Shown in pieces: positions 1 through 7,935 of a stretch of DNA of 64,000 nt. Position 1 is the stretch's first letter. Every line of letters starts with the position of its first letter. The position numbers and the translations under genes were made by a program. The stretch is from Exiguobacterium sp. s193. Its GTDB lineage: Bacteria > Bacillota > Bacilli > Exiguobacteriales > Exiguobacteriaceae. Under the pieces are notes generated by a model. It searched no databases. It saw only the letters and a list, made by a program, of their open reading frames with translations, and was not told the origin of the DNA. The DNA lies in the NCBI RefSeq assembly GCF_018618755.1, contig NZ_JACSMR010000008.1, forward strand, positions 1 through 64,000, given 5' to 3'.

Positions 1-1
1 A

Positions 2-29
2 AGAAGGCATCTGTAAAAGATACCTTCTC
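2..29 (-). terminator. Terminator of the peptide operon
   Basis: Read on the minus strand, a 10-bp stem (AGAAGGTATC pairing with GATGCCTTCT, one G-U pair) with a 7-nt loop lies just after the stop codon of the last small peptide gene. The downstream T tract would lie outside the window, so this is a structural inference. Confidence 0.55.
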
Positions 30-43
30 AATTAAATTTTTAA

Positions 44-211
44 TCAGCAAGGACAAGCGGATGCGATGCGGCTACACGTCGTGCCATCACGCGTATCATA
101 AACGCGTTTGAATCCCGCGTTAGTTTTCAGCATGGCGAAGCAATCTTTGTCGTATGCACAAGAGTATGAAGTTTTACGGAAAGCAGAATCGGCGCAAGGT
201 ACGTATTTCAT
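44..211 (-). CDS. Six-cysteine small peptide, copy 1
   Basis: This gene encodes a 55-residue peptide beginning MKYVPCADSAFRK and ending SACPC. It has six cysteines spaced C-x11-C-x5-C-x21-C-x6-C-x-C and no leader or signal sequence. A GGGG-type ribosome site precedes the ATG. It is nearly identical to the next gene upstream and follows two other paralogues and a thioredoxin-fold gene on the same strand. The divergent operon supplies an ABC exporter and redox proteins. By size, cysteine content and context it is probably a disulfide-bonded leaderless bacteriocin or signalling peptide. I do not recognise the exact family; the cysteine-rich leaderless style recalls laterosporulin-type peptides, but that is only an analogy. 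Confidence 0.75.
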   Translation of the reverse strand: MKYVPCADSAFRKTSYSCAYDKDCFAMLKTNAGFKRVYDTRDGTTCSRIASACPC

Positions 212-245
212 ATTAGTTCAATCCCCTTTATTTTTAATTTTTTGA

Positions 246-413
246 TCAGCAAGGACAAGCGGATGCGATGCGGCTACACGTCGTGCCATCACGCGTATCA
301 TAAACGCGTTTGAATCCCGCGTTAGTTTTTAGCATGGCGAAGCAATCTTTGTCGTATGCACAAGAGTATGAAGTTTTACGGAAAGCAGAATCGGCGCAAG
401 GTACATATTTCAT
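246..413 (-). CDS. Six-cysteine small peptide, copy 2
   Basis: This is the second 55-residue copy. Its translation matches copy 1 throughout, and the two genes and their intergenic sequence differ at only a few bases, so this is a recent tandem duplication. All six cysteines keep the C-x11-C-x5-C-x21-C-x6-C-x-C spacing. The ribosome site is AAGGGG, ending about 9 nt before the ATG. Two identical coding copies suggest selection for peptide dosage. Lack of a leader agrees with the partner ABC transporter lacking a peptidase domain. Confidence 0.75.
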   Translation of the reverse strand: MKYVPCADSAFRKTSYSCAYDKDCFAMLKTNAGFKRVYDTRDGTTCSRIASACPC

Positions 414-446
414 GTTAGTTCAATCCCCTTTAATTTAAATTTTTGA

Positions 447-602
447 TCAGCAAGGACAAGAAGATACAGAGGTAGCGCATGTCGTACCATCACGCGTATC
501 ATAAGTTCGACGCATACCGGCTTTGCTTTTACAGCTTGGATCATAAGCGCAATAAGTAGTAGTTTTACGAAATGCTGCTTCAGAACAAGGAATATATTTC
601 AT
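447..602 (-). CDS. Six-cysteine small peptide, copy 3 (diverged)
   Basis: This 51-residue paralogue begins MKYIPCSEAAFRK and ends SSCPC. It keeps all six cysteines but has a 4-residue deletion in the third spacer (C-x11-C-x5-C-x17-C-x6-C-x-C). The YDTRDGTTC segment is identical to copies 1 and 2. It has the strongest ribosome site of the three (AAAGGAGGTGA) and lies first after the thioredoxin-like gene. Conservation of cysteines against changes elsewhere argues that three disulfides define the fold. It may be the second component of a two-peptide activity or a variant; the sequence cannot decide. Confidence 0.75.
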   Translation of the reverse strand: MKYIPCSEAAFRKTTTYCAYDPSCKSKAGMRRTYDTRDGTTCATSVSSCPC

Positions 603-632
603 ATGTATTCACCTCCTTTCAAGTTTTGATTG

Positions 633-1199
633 TTAATTGAACATTTCAAAAGGTGAGGAACTAATGTTTTTTACTTGTTTGTACTCAGTATGTACATACA
701 TAGGTAAAAAGGACTTTTTAAAAGATTCTTTCAAAGCATCATCTTCTGTTAAATACACTTGAAAATTATATTCGTGAAGAAAAAGAAAAGATTTTGCAGC
801 TTCTACTTGGGATTTATTGAATATTATTGAAAAACTTTTATTATAATTTTTGTTTTCTTCAATCAAGTCAATAAATTCCTCGAAATTAGAATTACAAAAT
901 ACACATGTTTTATCTAAGAAAATCAATATATGATCTGAAGTTAGGATTGTAGACAAATCTACTTGTTTTGAACTAAAAGTCGAGGTAATATTTTCTAGTT
1001 TTGTATCTGTATTCATTTCGAATGAACGATGTATAGGAAAATCATCAAATTCTTGATCAGATTCATTAGAAGAATGATTAGAGGATTTTTTCCATTTTTC
1101 AAATGCAATACTCCAGCGAATTAAAGAAGTTGCTAAATATACTAAAATAAAAGTAATAATTATTGATAAAACTATCAGTAAAATAGAAATCAAAACCAT
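633..1199 (-). CDS. Membrane-anchored thioredoxin-fold protein
   Basis: This 188-residue protein has an N-terminal hydrophobic anchor (about residues 1-25), a polar linker, and a thioredoxin-like domain. The domain carries a CVFC redox motif in FLDKTCVFCNSNFEEF and a later FLPMYV segment that could hold the cis-proline. Three ATGs stand in a row; the third (1199) is correctly spaced from the AAAGG ribosome site. It heads the operon that continues into the three six-cysteine peptides. The likely role is as an extracytoplasmic thiol-disulfide oxidoreductase that forms or proofreads the peptides' disulfides. It could also give self-protection. Confidence 0.7.
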   Translation of the reverse strand: MVLISILLIVLSIIITFILVYLATSLIRWSIAFEKWKKSSNHSSNESDQEFDDFPIHRSFEMNTDTKLENITSTFSSKQVDLSTILTSDHILIFLDKTCVFCNSNFEEFIDLIEENKNYNKSFSIIFNKSQVEAAKSFLFLHEYNFQVYLTEDDALKESFKKSFLPMYVHTEYKQVKNISSSPFEMFN

Positions 1200-1227
1200 C
1201 ATCATCCTTTTTTATGAAATTAAAGCG

Positions 1228-1275
1228 TTTACAACTTACAAAAATTATAATATTATAAAAAGTGGAAATAGTCAA
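1228..1275. promoter_or_regulatory. Overlapping divergent promoters
   Basis: Rightward: TTTACA (1228-1233), 17-bp spacer, TATTAT (1251-1256). Leftward: TTGACT (plus 1270-1275), 17-bp spacer, TATTAT (plus 1247-1252). The two -10 boxes overlap in an ATAATATTAT palindrome, so RNA polymerase should not be able to serve both operons at once. This is inferred from motif and spacing only. Confidence 0.6.
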
Positions 1276-1311
1276 ATAATTATTTACTTATCTTTACAAA
1301 GGAGAAATGCG

Positions 1312-3099
1312 ATGTTTAAAGCCATTAGTGATTTACTCTATAGTATTAAATTAGTTTGGTTCTCATCACCTTTTAATCTTTCGATAAAACTTTTATTAAA
1401 AATACTCTTAGGTTTTGCACCAGTCTTGAATGTATACATAATAGAAAATTTATTTATTCAAGTTATTGATTCGACGAAGACAGATAGATACTTAGAAACG
1501 ATTCTTTTCGGATCTTTATTTGCATTACTAAATTTTATGATTTTTTTAATGAACAGTTTTCACTCAGTGATTGAGAAAAAGATAGGACTTAAATTTGAGT
1601 TGTATATGAAAACTAAAATTTTGATGAAATCAAGATTTATTTCATTTATAAACTTCGAAAATTCAGATTTTCAAAATAGTTACTCGAGAATTATTAGTTC
1701 TCAAAACCAAATTCTTTCTTCAGTGAATACGTTCTTCTCTCTTTTACAATCTACGATTTCAGTTGTGACTGTTATTTTATACTTGATTAATATCAACATT
1801 AATTTCATTTTTATTATTTTGATAATGGTAATTCCATTAATAATAATGGAATTAAAATTTAGTAATAAGAATTTTGATTTATATTTGATGATGTCAGAAG
1901 ATCGTCGGAAAGCTACATATTTTGAAAGTCTACTGATTACTAAGGATAAATTAAAAGATATAAAGCTGAATATACTTGAAGATTTTTTTATAAAAAAATG
2001 GAAAAAAAAGTTCATTGAAAATTCCGAAAAAGAAATTCGGTTTGAGATTACTCAGTTGAGGAGTTTTTTGTATATTCAAATTATTGTGGCAGTCTCTTTT
2101 TTGTTTTCAATATATCTTGTTATCGATTCGCTATCATTAGGAGTGATTACGGTCGCGGCATTACCGGCAGTTATTCAAGCTATACAAAATTTACAAGGGA
2201 TCATCCCAATGTTTGCAGGAAATCTTTCCGAAATACATTTAAGCAACCGAAGTGTTAGAGAACTAAGGTTATTTCTGGTGAAATATTCAGCAAAACAAGA
2301 TTTAAGAAAAGTTGAATCTTTAAATACTCTGGATAGTATCTCGATTGACGACTTAGATTTTTCATATCCAAACCAAGCCTTTCCAGCACTAAGCGATATA
2401 ACTTTTTCGATTAATCGAGGAGAAAAAGTAGCTATCATGGGTAAAAATGGATCTGGAAAATCGACATTAATTAAATGCTTGACAGGGTTATACGATACAT
2501 CAAAATCAATAAAATTAAACAATAAAATTTATTTGGAAAAGGTGCAAAAGGAAAGCTATTGGAACAATATAAGTGTGTTATTTCAAGACTTCAATCGGTA
2601 TGAACTTACTGTTCTTGAAAACATTCAACTTGATAATAAACAAAGTAATATTGAATCAATGGACTTACTGAAAATAGTTAATTTATCAGAGAAAGTAGCC
2701 ACTCTTAAAAATGGTGTACATGCCCTTCTAGGTAACATGTTCGAGGATGGAAATGAGCTTTCTGGTGGGCAATGGCAGAAAATTTCGATAGCGAGAACTC
2801 TATTTAAAGAATCATCTTTTCTTTTTCTAGATGAACCTACATCTTCATTAGATCCTGATAGCGAATTCGATATCATAAATGATGTATTAAAAAAAATGCA
2901 ATCTAAAGGTGTTCTTTTTATCACGCATCGAATAAATGTAGCTCGATTAGCGGAAAAAATCATTTATCTCGAAGATGGAAAAATTGTGGAGATGGGAAGT
3001 CATGAAGAATTGATTGAGCACAAAGGAAAATATGCAGAAATGTATTTTAGACAAATTGATCATTTGATTGATGAGAGGAGCAAAGTACTCAATGGTTGA
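1312..3099 (+). CDS. ABC exporter, fused membrane and ATPase domains
   Basis: This 595-residue half-transporter has an N-terminal transmembrane domain (about residues 1-300) and a C-terminal nucleotide-binding domain. The ATPase part shows Walker A GKNGSGKST, signature LSGGQ, Walker B FLFLDEP and the H-loop histidine in FITHR. It lacks the N-terminal C39 peptidase domain of leader-cleaving peptide exporters, which fits leaderless substrates. The ribosome site is AAAGGAG. It is the first gene of an operon running into MauE-like and TlpA-like genes. It probably acts as a homodimer exporting the divergently encoded cysteine-rich peptides, or as an immunity pump. Confidence 0.85.
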   Translation: MFKAISDLLYSIKLVWFSSPFNLSIKLLLKILLGFAPVLNVYIIENLFIQVIDSTKTDRYLETILFGSLFALLNFMIFLMNSFHSVIEKKIGLKFELYMKTKILMKSRFISFINFENSDFQNSYSRIISSQNQILSSVNTFFSLLQSTISVVTVILYLINININFIFIILIMVIPLIIMELKFSNKNFDLYLMMSEDRRKATYFESLLITKDKLKDIKLNILEDFFIKKWKKKFIENSEKEIRFEITQLRSFLYIQIIVAVSFLFSIYLVIDSLSLGVITVAALPAVIQAIQNLQGIIPMFAGNLSEIHLSNRSVRELRLFLVKYSAKQDLRKVESLNTLDSISIDDLDFSYPNQAFPALSDITFSINRGEKVAIMGKNGSGKSTLIKCLTGLYDTSKSIKLNNKIYLEKVQKESYWNNISVLFQDFNRYELTVLENIQLDNKQSNIESMDLLKIVNLSEKVATLKNGVHALLGNMFEDGNELSGGQWQKISIARTLFKESSFLFLDEPTSSLDPDSEFDIINDVLKKMQSKGVLFITHRINVARLAEKIIYLEDGKIVEMGSHEELIEHKGKYAEMYFRQIDHLIDERSKVLNG

Positions 3100-3634
3100 G
3101 TCTATGTCACATATAATTGCGAGCTTCGTAGCAATTTTATTACTTAGTTCCGTTTTAGAAAAGTTACTTGATTGGAAAAGATCAATGAATAAAATCTCCG
3201 ACTATAAAATAATACCTAAAAAATTAAACGGAGCTATATTTTTTATAGGTACTATAGTTGAAACTTACTTAGGAATTAAATTAGTCGTAAACCAATTTAG
3301 TTTAGTGGATTGTCTTCTGTACTCTACATTGTTAATTACATATTCAGGTGCCATCGCGATTAACTTATATAGAGGGCACATTAGAATTTCTTGTGGTTGC
3401 GGTGGTGTACTTGAAAGTAGTGAATTGTCATGGAAGCACTTGTTAAGAAACTTCTTATTAATTATATTTGGGGTGATTTCGTATATTAATAAAACAAGTG
3501 TTGATATTTTCACGTTTGAGTTCATGATTTACATGCTAACAGGGGCGAACCTAGTGATACTATATGGCGTTATCAAAGAATTTAGTCTTCAACAAAAGAA
3601 AATAAAAAGAATTAAATCAATAGTAAAAATATAA
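3092..3634 (+). CDS. MauE-like polytopic redox membrane protein
   Basis: This protein of about 180 residues has roughly four or five hydrophobic helices and a SCGCGG cysteine cluster after the third. The pattern is typical of the MauE/DoxX-like family that passes reducing equivalents to extracytoplasmic thioredoxin-like proteins. The ATG at 3092 overlaps the ABC gene's stop region and has a GAGAGGAG ribosome site. It is followed by a TlpA/MauD-like gene, the same pairing as MauE-MauD. The inferred role is electron supply for disulfide formation or isomerisation in the secreted peptides. Confidence 0.7.
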   Translation: MVESMSHIIASFVAILLLSSVLEKLLDWKRSMNKISDYKIIPKKLNGAIFFIGTIVETYLGIKLVVNQFSLVDCLLYSTLLITYSGAIAINLYRGHIRISCGCGGVLESSELSWKHLLRNFLLIIFGVISYINKTSVDIFTFEFMIYMLTGANLVILYGVIKEFSLQQKKIKRIKSIVKI

Positions 3635-3654
3635 AAACATAAGGGGTCAACTAC

Positions 3655-4215
3655 ATGATTACAAATATTCTGATTTCCATGATATTGATTATGATTTTAT
3701 GTCTCTCGCTAGTGTTATTTTATATGTTGAAATATAACCGAAATTTTTTAAAGCAGATACAAAGTATACGAGGTACTGTTTTGGGCATGTTAGAAGTGGG
3801 AGAATATGCTCCACTGTTTAGAACTGTTGATGAACAAGGAAATCGGATCGTAGCTAAAAATTTGTATAGAGAAAAAAGTACATTATTGATTTTTGCTCAT
3901 TCACAATGTTCTGCATGTAAGGAAGTAGTTAAACAGTTGAGCAAAATCGAGAAAAATTATGATATCAATATTATCGTAAACAATAGAGATACTCTTTTCG
4001 ATGATAGTGAATTGAAGAGTCATATCCCTAAAAACGTTCATTATCTTAGAGAAGAATTTTTGGCTTCAACATACCTTGTCCAGTCAACTCCAACAGTTTT
4101 TTTAATTAAAGATGAGCGAATTGCTGCTTCAGCATTGGTGACAAAGCCACAGACCCTATTAAATATGCTACTTGATGAACGTTCAAAAAATGAAGTATTT
4201 AAGTCTGCACTTTAA
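3655..4215 (+). CDS. TlpA/MauD-like membrane-anchored thioredoxin
   Basis: This 186-residue protein has one N-terminal membrane helix (about residues 3-25) and a redoxin domain with a CSAC active site in FAHSQCSACKEV. A cis-proline-type STPTVFLI segment lies near residue 145. It follows the MauE-like gene by 20 bp with an AAGGGG ribosome site, so the two probably form a MauE-MauD-type relay. In methylamine dehydrogenase maturation, MauD/MauE help form multiple disulfides. Here the natural clients are the six-cysteine peptides. It is the last gene of the operon. Confidence 0.75.
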   Translation: MITNILISMILIMILCLSLVLFYMLKYNRNFLKQIQSIRGTVLGMLEVGEYAPLFRTVDEQGNRIVAKNLYREKSTLLIFAHSQCSACKEVVKQLSKIEKNYDINIIVNNRDTLFDDSELKSHIPKNVHYLREEFLASTYLVQSTPTVFLIKDERIAASALVTKPQTLLNMLLDERSKNEVFKSAL

Positions 4216-4499
4216 AAAAAACAATTTTATATTTATAAAACTACAAATGATAACTTGAAAGAAGATTAGAAAATAAAGTATGTAGTGTGCGGAGATTCCT
4301 CTTTTAGGAAAACGATAGCTTTTTACGCTCCTAACTATTCGTGTTACTTAAAACAGGGAAAGAAGAAGCATCATGGAGACGTAATTACGATAATCGTAAC
4401 GATGGAAGAGTGCAGTGGATATGTATCTAGTTGTCTTTGCTGATTTACGAATGTAGTGAGATCGATCTATAAAGATCAGCGACATTGACTCTATTTAAA
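4216..4499. other. Intergenic region, no gene seen
   Basis: About 280 bases after the peptide cluster contain no convincing open frame or ribosome site. Two terminators follow it. Confidence 0.5.
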
Positions 4500-4556
4500 A
4501 ACTCAATTAATTTAACAGTTGGTTTTCGATCTGTATAATCAATTGAGTTCTTTATT
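4500..4556 (+). terminator. Terminator after the exporter operon
   Basis: A 9-bp stem (AACTCAATT pairing with AATTGAGTT) encloses a 32-nt loop and is followed by CTTTATT. The loop is long, so efficiency is uncertain. Confidence 0.4.
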
Positions 4557-4571
4557 AATAAATTAATTAGG

Positions 4572-4617
4572 AAAAACTGTGTTTATATTCGGACGTCGAA
4601 ATATAAACACAGTTTTT
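4572..4617. terminator. Bidirectional terminator between convergent units
   Basis: A perfect 18-bp inverted repeat (4572-4589 with 4600-4617) has A-rich and T-rich outer ends on both strands. It separates the rightward peptide-export operon from the leftward Fic gene. Confidence 0.85.
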
Positions 4618-4655
4618 TAGTCTTATTCTCACAACTGTCATGATAAAACCAGATT

Positions 4656-5699
4656 TTATTGTTTCATCCATTTCGCACTTCGTCCAAGACCAGATGGAGC
4701 GATAACACCTTCATCCCTTAAGTCTCGCAACACGCGATTGATCGTCGCCTCACTGATATCGGGACAAGCATTTCGGACGTCTGCTTTCGTGAACGGTGTG
4801 ATTCGTCCTTCGACGAAGCGACGAATCCGATTGTTCTTGTTTTGGCTCCTCGTCGTGACCAACCTGACGCGATCTTCCAGTTCTTTATAGGCAGCAAGAA
4901 TCGTGCTCAACAGGTAATTGATCCAAGGGAACGGATCTTGTTGGTTCTGGTGCCAACGCACGGAGGAGAGGCGTAGTGATTCATAATAATCTTCCTTCCG
5001 CGATTCGACGATCTTCTCGAGACTGATGTATCGCCCGACTTCGAAGCCGTGCTGATAGAGTAGTAAGAGCGTCAACAGTCGTGCCATCCGACCATTCCCA
5101 TCGTTAAACGGATGGATCGACAGGAAATCGAGGACGAACAGGCTCGTCAGGATGAGCGGATCGACATCCTCTTGCTGCCGACGTTCACGTAGGCTGTCGC
5201 ATAACGCCTGCATCGCTGCCGGTGTCTCAAATGCAGGGACGGGGGTGAAGCGCGTCCGGCGAGTGCCATCCGGGAACGTCTCACTGATCTCATTGTCGAC
5301 GTTCTTCCATCGCCCAACTTCGACAGGGACGAACTTATAGAGCTCTTTGTGTAGCTGTAACAGGATGTTGGCATTGATCTGAATGTCCTCGGCTGAAGCA
5401 TGGATTAGGTTGAGGACGTCGCGGTAACCGGCAATCTCTGCCTCCGAACGATCGGCAGGGTCAGCAGACTTTGACATGATGGTTTGCAGTCGACTCTCCG
5501 TGACGATGATTCCTTCAATCGCATTCGAAGCTTTCGTTGACTGGATGACGGCGACATCACGCAGCGTATTAAGGATTTGCGGCGCTTGCTGTTTATAGAG
5601 ATCTTGTTTCCCTTTGTATTCGTTAATCCGTCCGATCAATCGGACAGTCTCCATCGGTAGGGCAAGGTCTTTGAGATAGGTATATGTATAGTCGCGCAT
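4656..5699 (-). CDS. Fic-domain protein with N-terminal inhibitory helix
   Basis: This 347-residue protein has the Fic core motif HPFNDGNGR near residue 200 and a C-terminal winged helix (about 290-347). Fic enzymes transfer AMP or related groups from nucleotides to target hydroxyls. An SNAIEG segment near residue 60 matches the (S/T)xxxE(G/N) inhibitory motif of class II Fic proteins, so the enzyme is probably autoinhibited in cis. The winged helix suggests DNA binding and autoregulation. It stands alone between terminators with no separate antitoxin. The target is unknown. Confidence 0.85.
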   Translation of the reverse strand: MRDYTYTYLKDLALPMETVRLIGRINEYKGKQDLYKQQAPQILNTLRDVAVIQSTKASNAIEGIIVTESRLQTIMSKSADPADRSEAEIAGYRDVLNLIHASAEDIQINANILLQLHKELYKFVPVEVGRWKNVDNEISETFPDGTRRTRFTPVPAFETPAAMQALCDSLRERRQQEDVDPLILTSLFVLDFLSIHPFNDGNGRMARLLTLLLLYQHGFEVGRYISLEKIVESRKEDYYESLRLSSVRWHQNQQDPFPWINYLLSTILAAYKELEDRVRLVTTRSQNKNNRIRRFVEGRITPFTKADVRNACPDISEATINRVLRDLRDEGVIAPSGLGRSAKWMKQ

Positions 5700-5736
5700 T
5701 CATCGCACTCCTTTCACGAAATAGATCAGGTTAGAC

Positions 5737-5773
5737 TAAACATACTCATTTTTATACTTTATGACCATGTTTA
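5737..5773. promoter_or_regulatory. Inverted TAAACAT/ATGTTTA sites upstream of fic
   Basis: TAAACAT (5737-5743) and ATGTTTA (5767-5773) face each other across 23 bp, just upstream of the Fic start. Similar heptamers recur in the two neighbouring hairpins. They are a reasonable operator for the Fic winged helix, but this is inference. Confidence 0.35.
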
Positions 5774-5808
5774 TCCTCATTATAACGTATTTAAAAGCGT
5801 TCAAACAT

Positions 5809-5851
5809 AAATAAACATAGTCAAAATATCATATTTTGACTATGTTTATTT
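5809..5851. terminator. Terminator after the YolD-like gene
   Basis: A perfect 21-bp inverted repeat (5809-5829 and 5831-5851 around one central base), AT-rich with T-rich ends on the minus strand, lies directly downstream of the YolD-like gene. Confidence 0.75.
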
Positions 5852-5876
5852 ATTTACTGGCCATGATTACTTTTCT

Positions 5877-6212
5877 TTAATTCGAGAGTCGAACACTTAT
5901 GATTTGTTTGAACGGGACAATCTCAACATGGAAATTTCGTTTGACGAGATGGACTTCCTCTTGCACATAGTCGAGTTTCTCGACGAAGGCATCGAAGTGA
6001 TGCGTTAATGGACCGTTCATTGCAGTCACTGTGACGATGTCTCCGCTAAAGATAGCATCGTTCAACGCGTTCTCAATCGTCCTATCGATTGGTCCTTCTG
6101 TATCTTCGAACTTGAAATGATGGACCTCATGGTAATAGCGTTTCAGTAATCCTTTATGTTCGGGCATCAGAAACGGAATCCATTTCTTATTTCCCCGATC
6201 TTCATAACGCAT
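5877..6212 (-). CDS. YolD-like family protein
   Basis: This 111-residue protein begins MRYEDRGNKKWIPFLMPEH, the hallmark of the YolD family. In Bacillus, YolD-type genes precede or follow a Y-family polymerase (UmuC/UvrX type) and are SOS induced. Here a perfect Gram-positive LexA box lies 25 bp upstream, but no polymerase gene follows; a terminator does. It is therefore an orphan, probably left when the mutagenesis operon was lost. Its biochemical role is not established. Confidence 0.85.
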   Translation of the reverse strand: MRYEDRGNKKWIPFLMPEHKGLLKRYYHEVHHFKFEDTEGPIDRTIENALNDAIFSGDIVTVTAMNGPLTHHFDAFVEKLDYVQEEVHLVKRNFHVEIVPFKQIISVRLSN

Positions 6213-6236
6213 CTAAATCACTCCTTTACATAATAA

Positions 6237-6248
6237 GAACGTTTGTTC
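6237..6248 (-). promoter_or_regulatory. LexA (DinR) box
   Basis: GAACGTTTGTTC matches the GAAC-N4-GTTC operator of Bacillus-type LexA exactly and sits upstream of the YolD-like gene, so DNA damage should induce that gene. Confidence 0.8.
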
Positions 6249-6326
6249 TCATTATGTTCCTTGTTTCTTTCGTTTTCAATCCGCTTTTTTTATATCAGAT
6301 CAATCTCATCGTTCATAGACATGAAA

Positions 6327-6361
6327 AAAAGACAGTGACGAGATACTCATCACTGTCTTTT
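6327..6361. terminator. Hairpin terminator
   Basis: The stem AAAGACAGTGA pairs with TCACTGTCTTT and has A- and T-rich flanks, so it can act in either direction. On the minus strand it follows the small gene remnant at 6394. Confidence 0.7.
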
Positions 6362-6393
6362 CGTACTTTGCAATTCAATTGAACAATACAGAT

Positions 6394-6463
6394 TCATTCT
6401 CCTACCATGCCGTCATGGTCATTGTCCCGCATATATTGGTACAGCCAGTCTTTTTCCGTGTTT
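6394..6463 (-). pseudogene. 3' remnant of an unidentified gene
   Basis: On the minus strand an open frame ends in YMRDNDHDGMVGE and a stop, followed by a terminator. Its upstream part is replaced by the truncated intron at about 6464. The acidic DNDHDG motif resembles calcium-loop (Excalibur or EF-hand-like) tails, but the fragment is too short to assign. Confidence 0.3.
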
Positions 6464-7831
6464 ACTGGTACTAGATGGTTTATCGAAGGTGACATAAAGG
6501 GCTTCTTTGACAGCATCGAACACCACACGCTAATAAATCTTTTACGGAAAAGCATCAAAGACGAAAAATTTATTAATCTTATTTGGAAGTTTCTTCGAGC
6601 GGGATACGTGGAAAAATGGGAATTTCACAAAACATATAGTGGAACCCCACAGGGCGGGATCATCAGCCCTATTCTCTCGAACATTTACCTAAATGAACTA
6701 GACCGTTACATTGAAAAATATTCACTTCAATATAACAAAGGTAAAAAGAGAACTCACAATCTCGAGTACCACAATCTAGCATCCAAAATAGGATACCGTA
6801 AAAGAAAAAACAAGAGTGAATGGGAAGAATTAAACGATGAAGAAAAAGCCATAAGACTAAACGAAATAAAGTCCCTTTATGAGCAGTTACAAACCCTAGA
6901 TAGTAAAAACCTATTTGACCCAGAGTACCGCCGGATGAAATATGTAAGATACGCAGATGATTTCCTAATTGGTGTAATCGGAAGCAAAGAAGAGACTGAA
7001 CAAATAAAGCAAGACCTAACAACTTTCCTAGCGAGCGAACTAAAACTCGAACTCAGTGCTGAAAAAACATTGATAACACACAGCGAGAAAAGCGCCCAAT
7101 TCTTAGGGTATGACATCCGTGTCGTCAGAGATTGGCATAGAATGAAAATGCCGAACGGAACTAAGAAAAGGAAATTTAACTTTCAAGCAAAACTTTTCGT
7201 ACCACATGAAAAATACCTCAAAAAACTCATTGAACTAAAAGCATTAAAAATAGGCAACAACAATGGATGGAAACCTGTGCATCGCCCGTATCTAATTCAC
7301 AACGATGACTTGGAAATACTACGCACATACAATGCAGAGATAGAAGGTCTGTACAATTACTACCGACTGGCAAGTAATGTACATGTACTTCAATCCTTCC
7401 GACAAACCATGAAATACAGCATGATTAAAACCTATGCGAACAAATATAAAAGTACCGTGAGCAAAATCATCAATAAATTCAGTATCAACAAAAATTTTGG
7501 TGTACGGTACGAAACAAGGGAAGGCTCTCGCATTGCGTATTTTACCGAACAACGTATGGAAAAAAATACGGAGATTAAAAGCAATACAGTAGATATAATC
7601 GGGCAAACGTTAGTGTATAGTGGCAGAACAAGCTTGATAGACCGTCTTTTAGCTGAAAAATGTGAATGGTGTGGTAAAAAGAACGTACCGCTTGAAATGC
7701 ACCATGTACACAAACTAAAAGACCTAAAAGGCAAAAAGCAATGGGAACAAAAAATGATTGCAAGACGGAGAAAAACCATTGCGATGTGTGTAAAATGCCA
7801 CCTCGATTTGCATAATGGGAAGTTAGATTAG
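6464..7831 (+). pseudogene. Group II intron reverse transcriptase/maturase, N-truncated
   Basis: An open frame of about 455 residues retains reverse transcriptase motifs (IEGDIKGFFD, GTPQGGIISP, YVRYADDF), the maturase X region, and a C-terminal HNH endonuclease zinc module (CEWCGKK, MHHVHKL, CVKCHLDLHNGK). The usual 90-130 N-terminal residues are gone; the 19 residues that could precede TGTRW in frame are unrelated sequence from another gene's 3' end. It is therefore a 5'-truncated pseudogene despite the long open frame. Retron or diversity-generating RT assignments are excluded by the HNH tail and domain V. Confidence 0.8.
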
Positions 7832-7837
7832 ATAAAT

Positions 7838-7935
7838 GGAAAGCCGTATACCCCGAGAGGGGTACGTACGGTTTGGAAGGGAGTTCCTGAAAACCGACTT
7901 AAGTAATTAAGCAAGGCGTCGGGTTCTTACCTTAC
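7838..7935 (+). ncRNA. Group II intron domains V and VI
   Basis: The helix GCCGTATAC-CCCGAGAGGGG-TACGTACGG has the shape of intron domain V, the catalytic hairpin. It is followed by domain VI-like sequence and a 3' end in AC. It lies immediately after the maturase stop codon. Confidence 0.7.

Larger units (their letters stand above)
6464..7935 (+). mobile_element. Group II intron, 5' end deleted
   Basis: The 3' portion of a bacterial group II intron is present: most of the maturase ORF, then domain V and VI RNA. The ribozyme 5' domains and the first part of the reverse transcriptase are missing. Homology to LtrA-like proteins starts abruptly at TGTRWFIEGDIKGFFD. The right boundary (AC at 7934-7935) meets the 3' half of radC. 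The element cannot splice or retrohome on its own. Confidence 0.8.

Noticed and set aside
44-602. Tandem repeats that might be a CRISPR array or a lanthipeptide cluster
   Set aside because: The repeats are paralogous open frames with ribosome sites, not spacer-separated units, and no lanthipeptide modification enzyme lies nearby.
6464-7831. Reverse transcriptase as a retron or diversity-generating element
   Set aside because: The maturase X region, HNH tail and downstream domain V identify a group II intron; no ncRNA template or variable repeat is seen.
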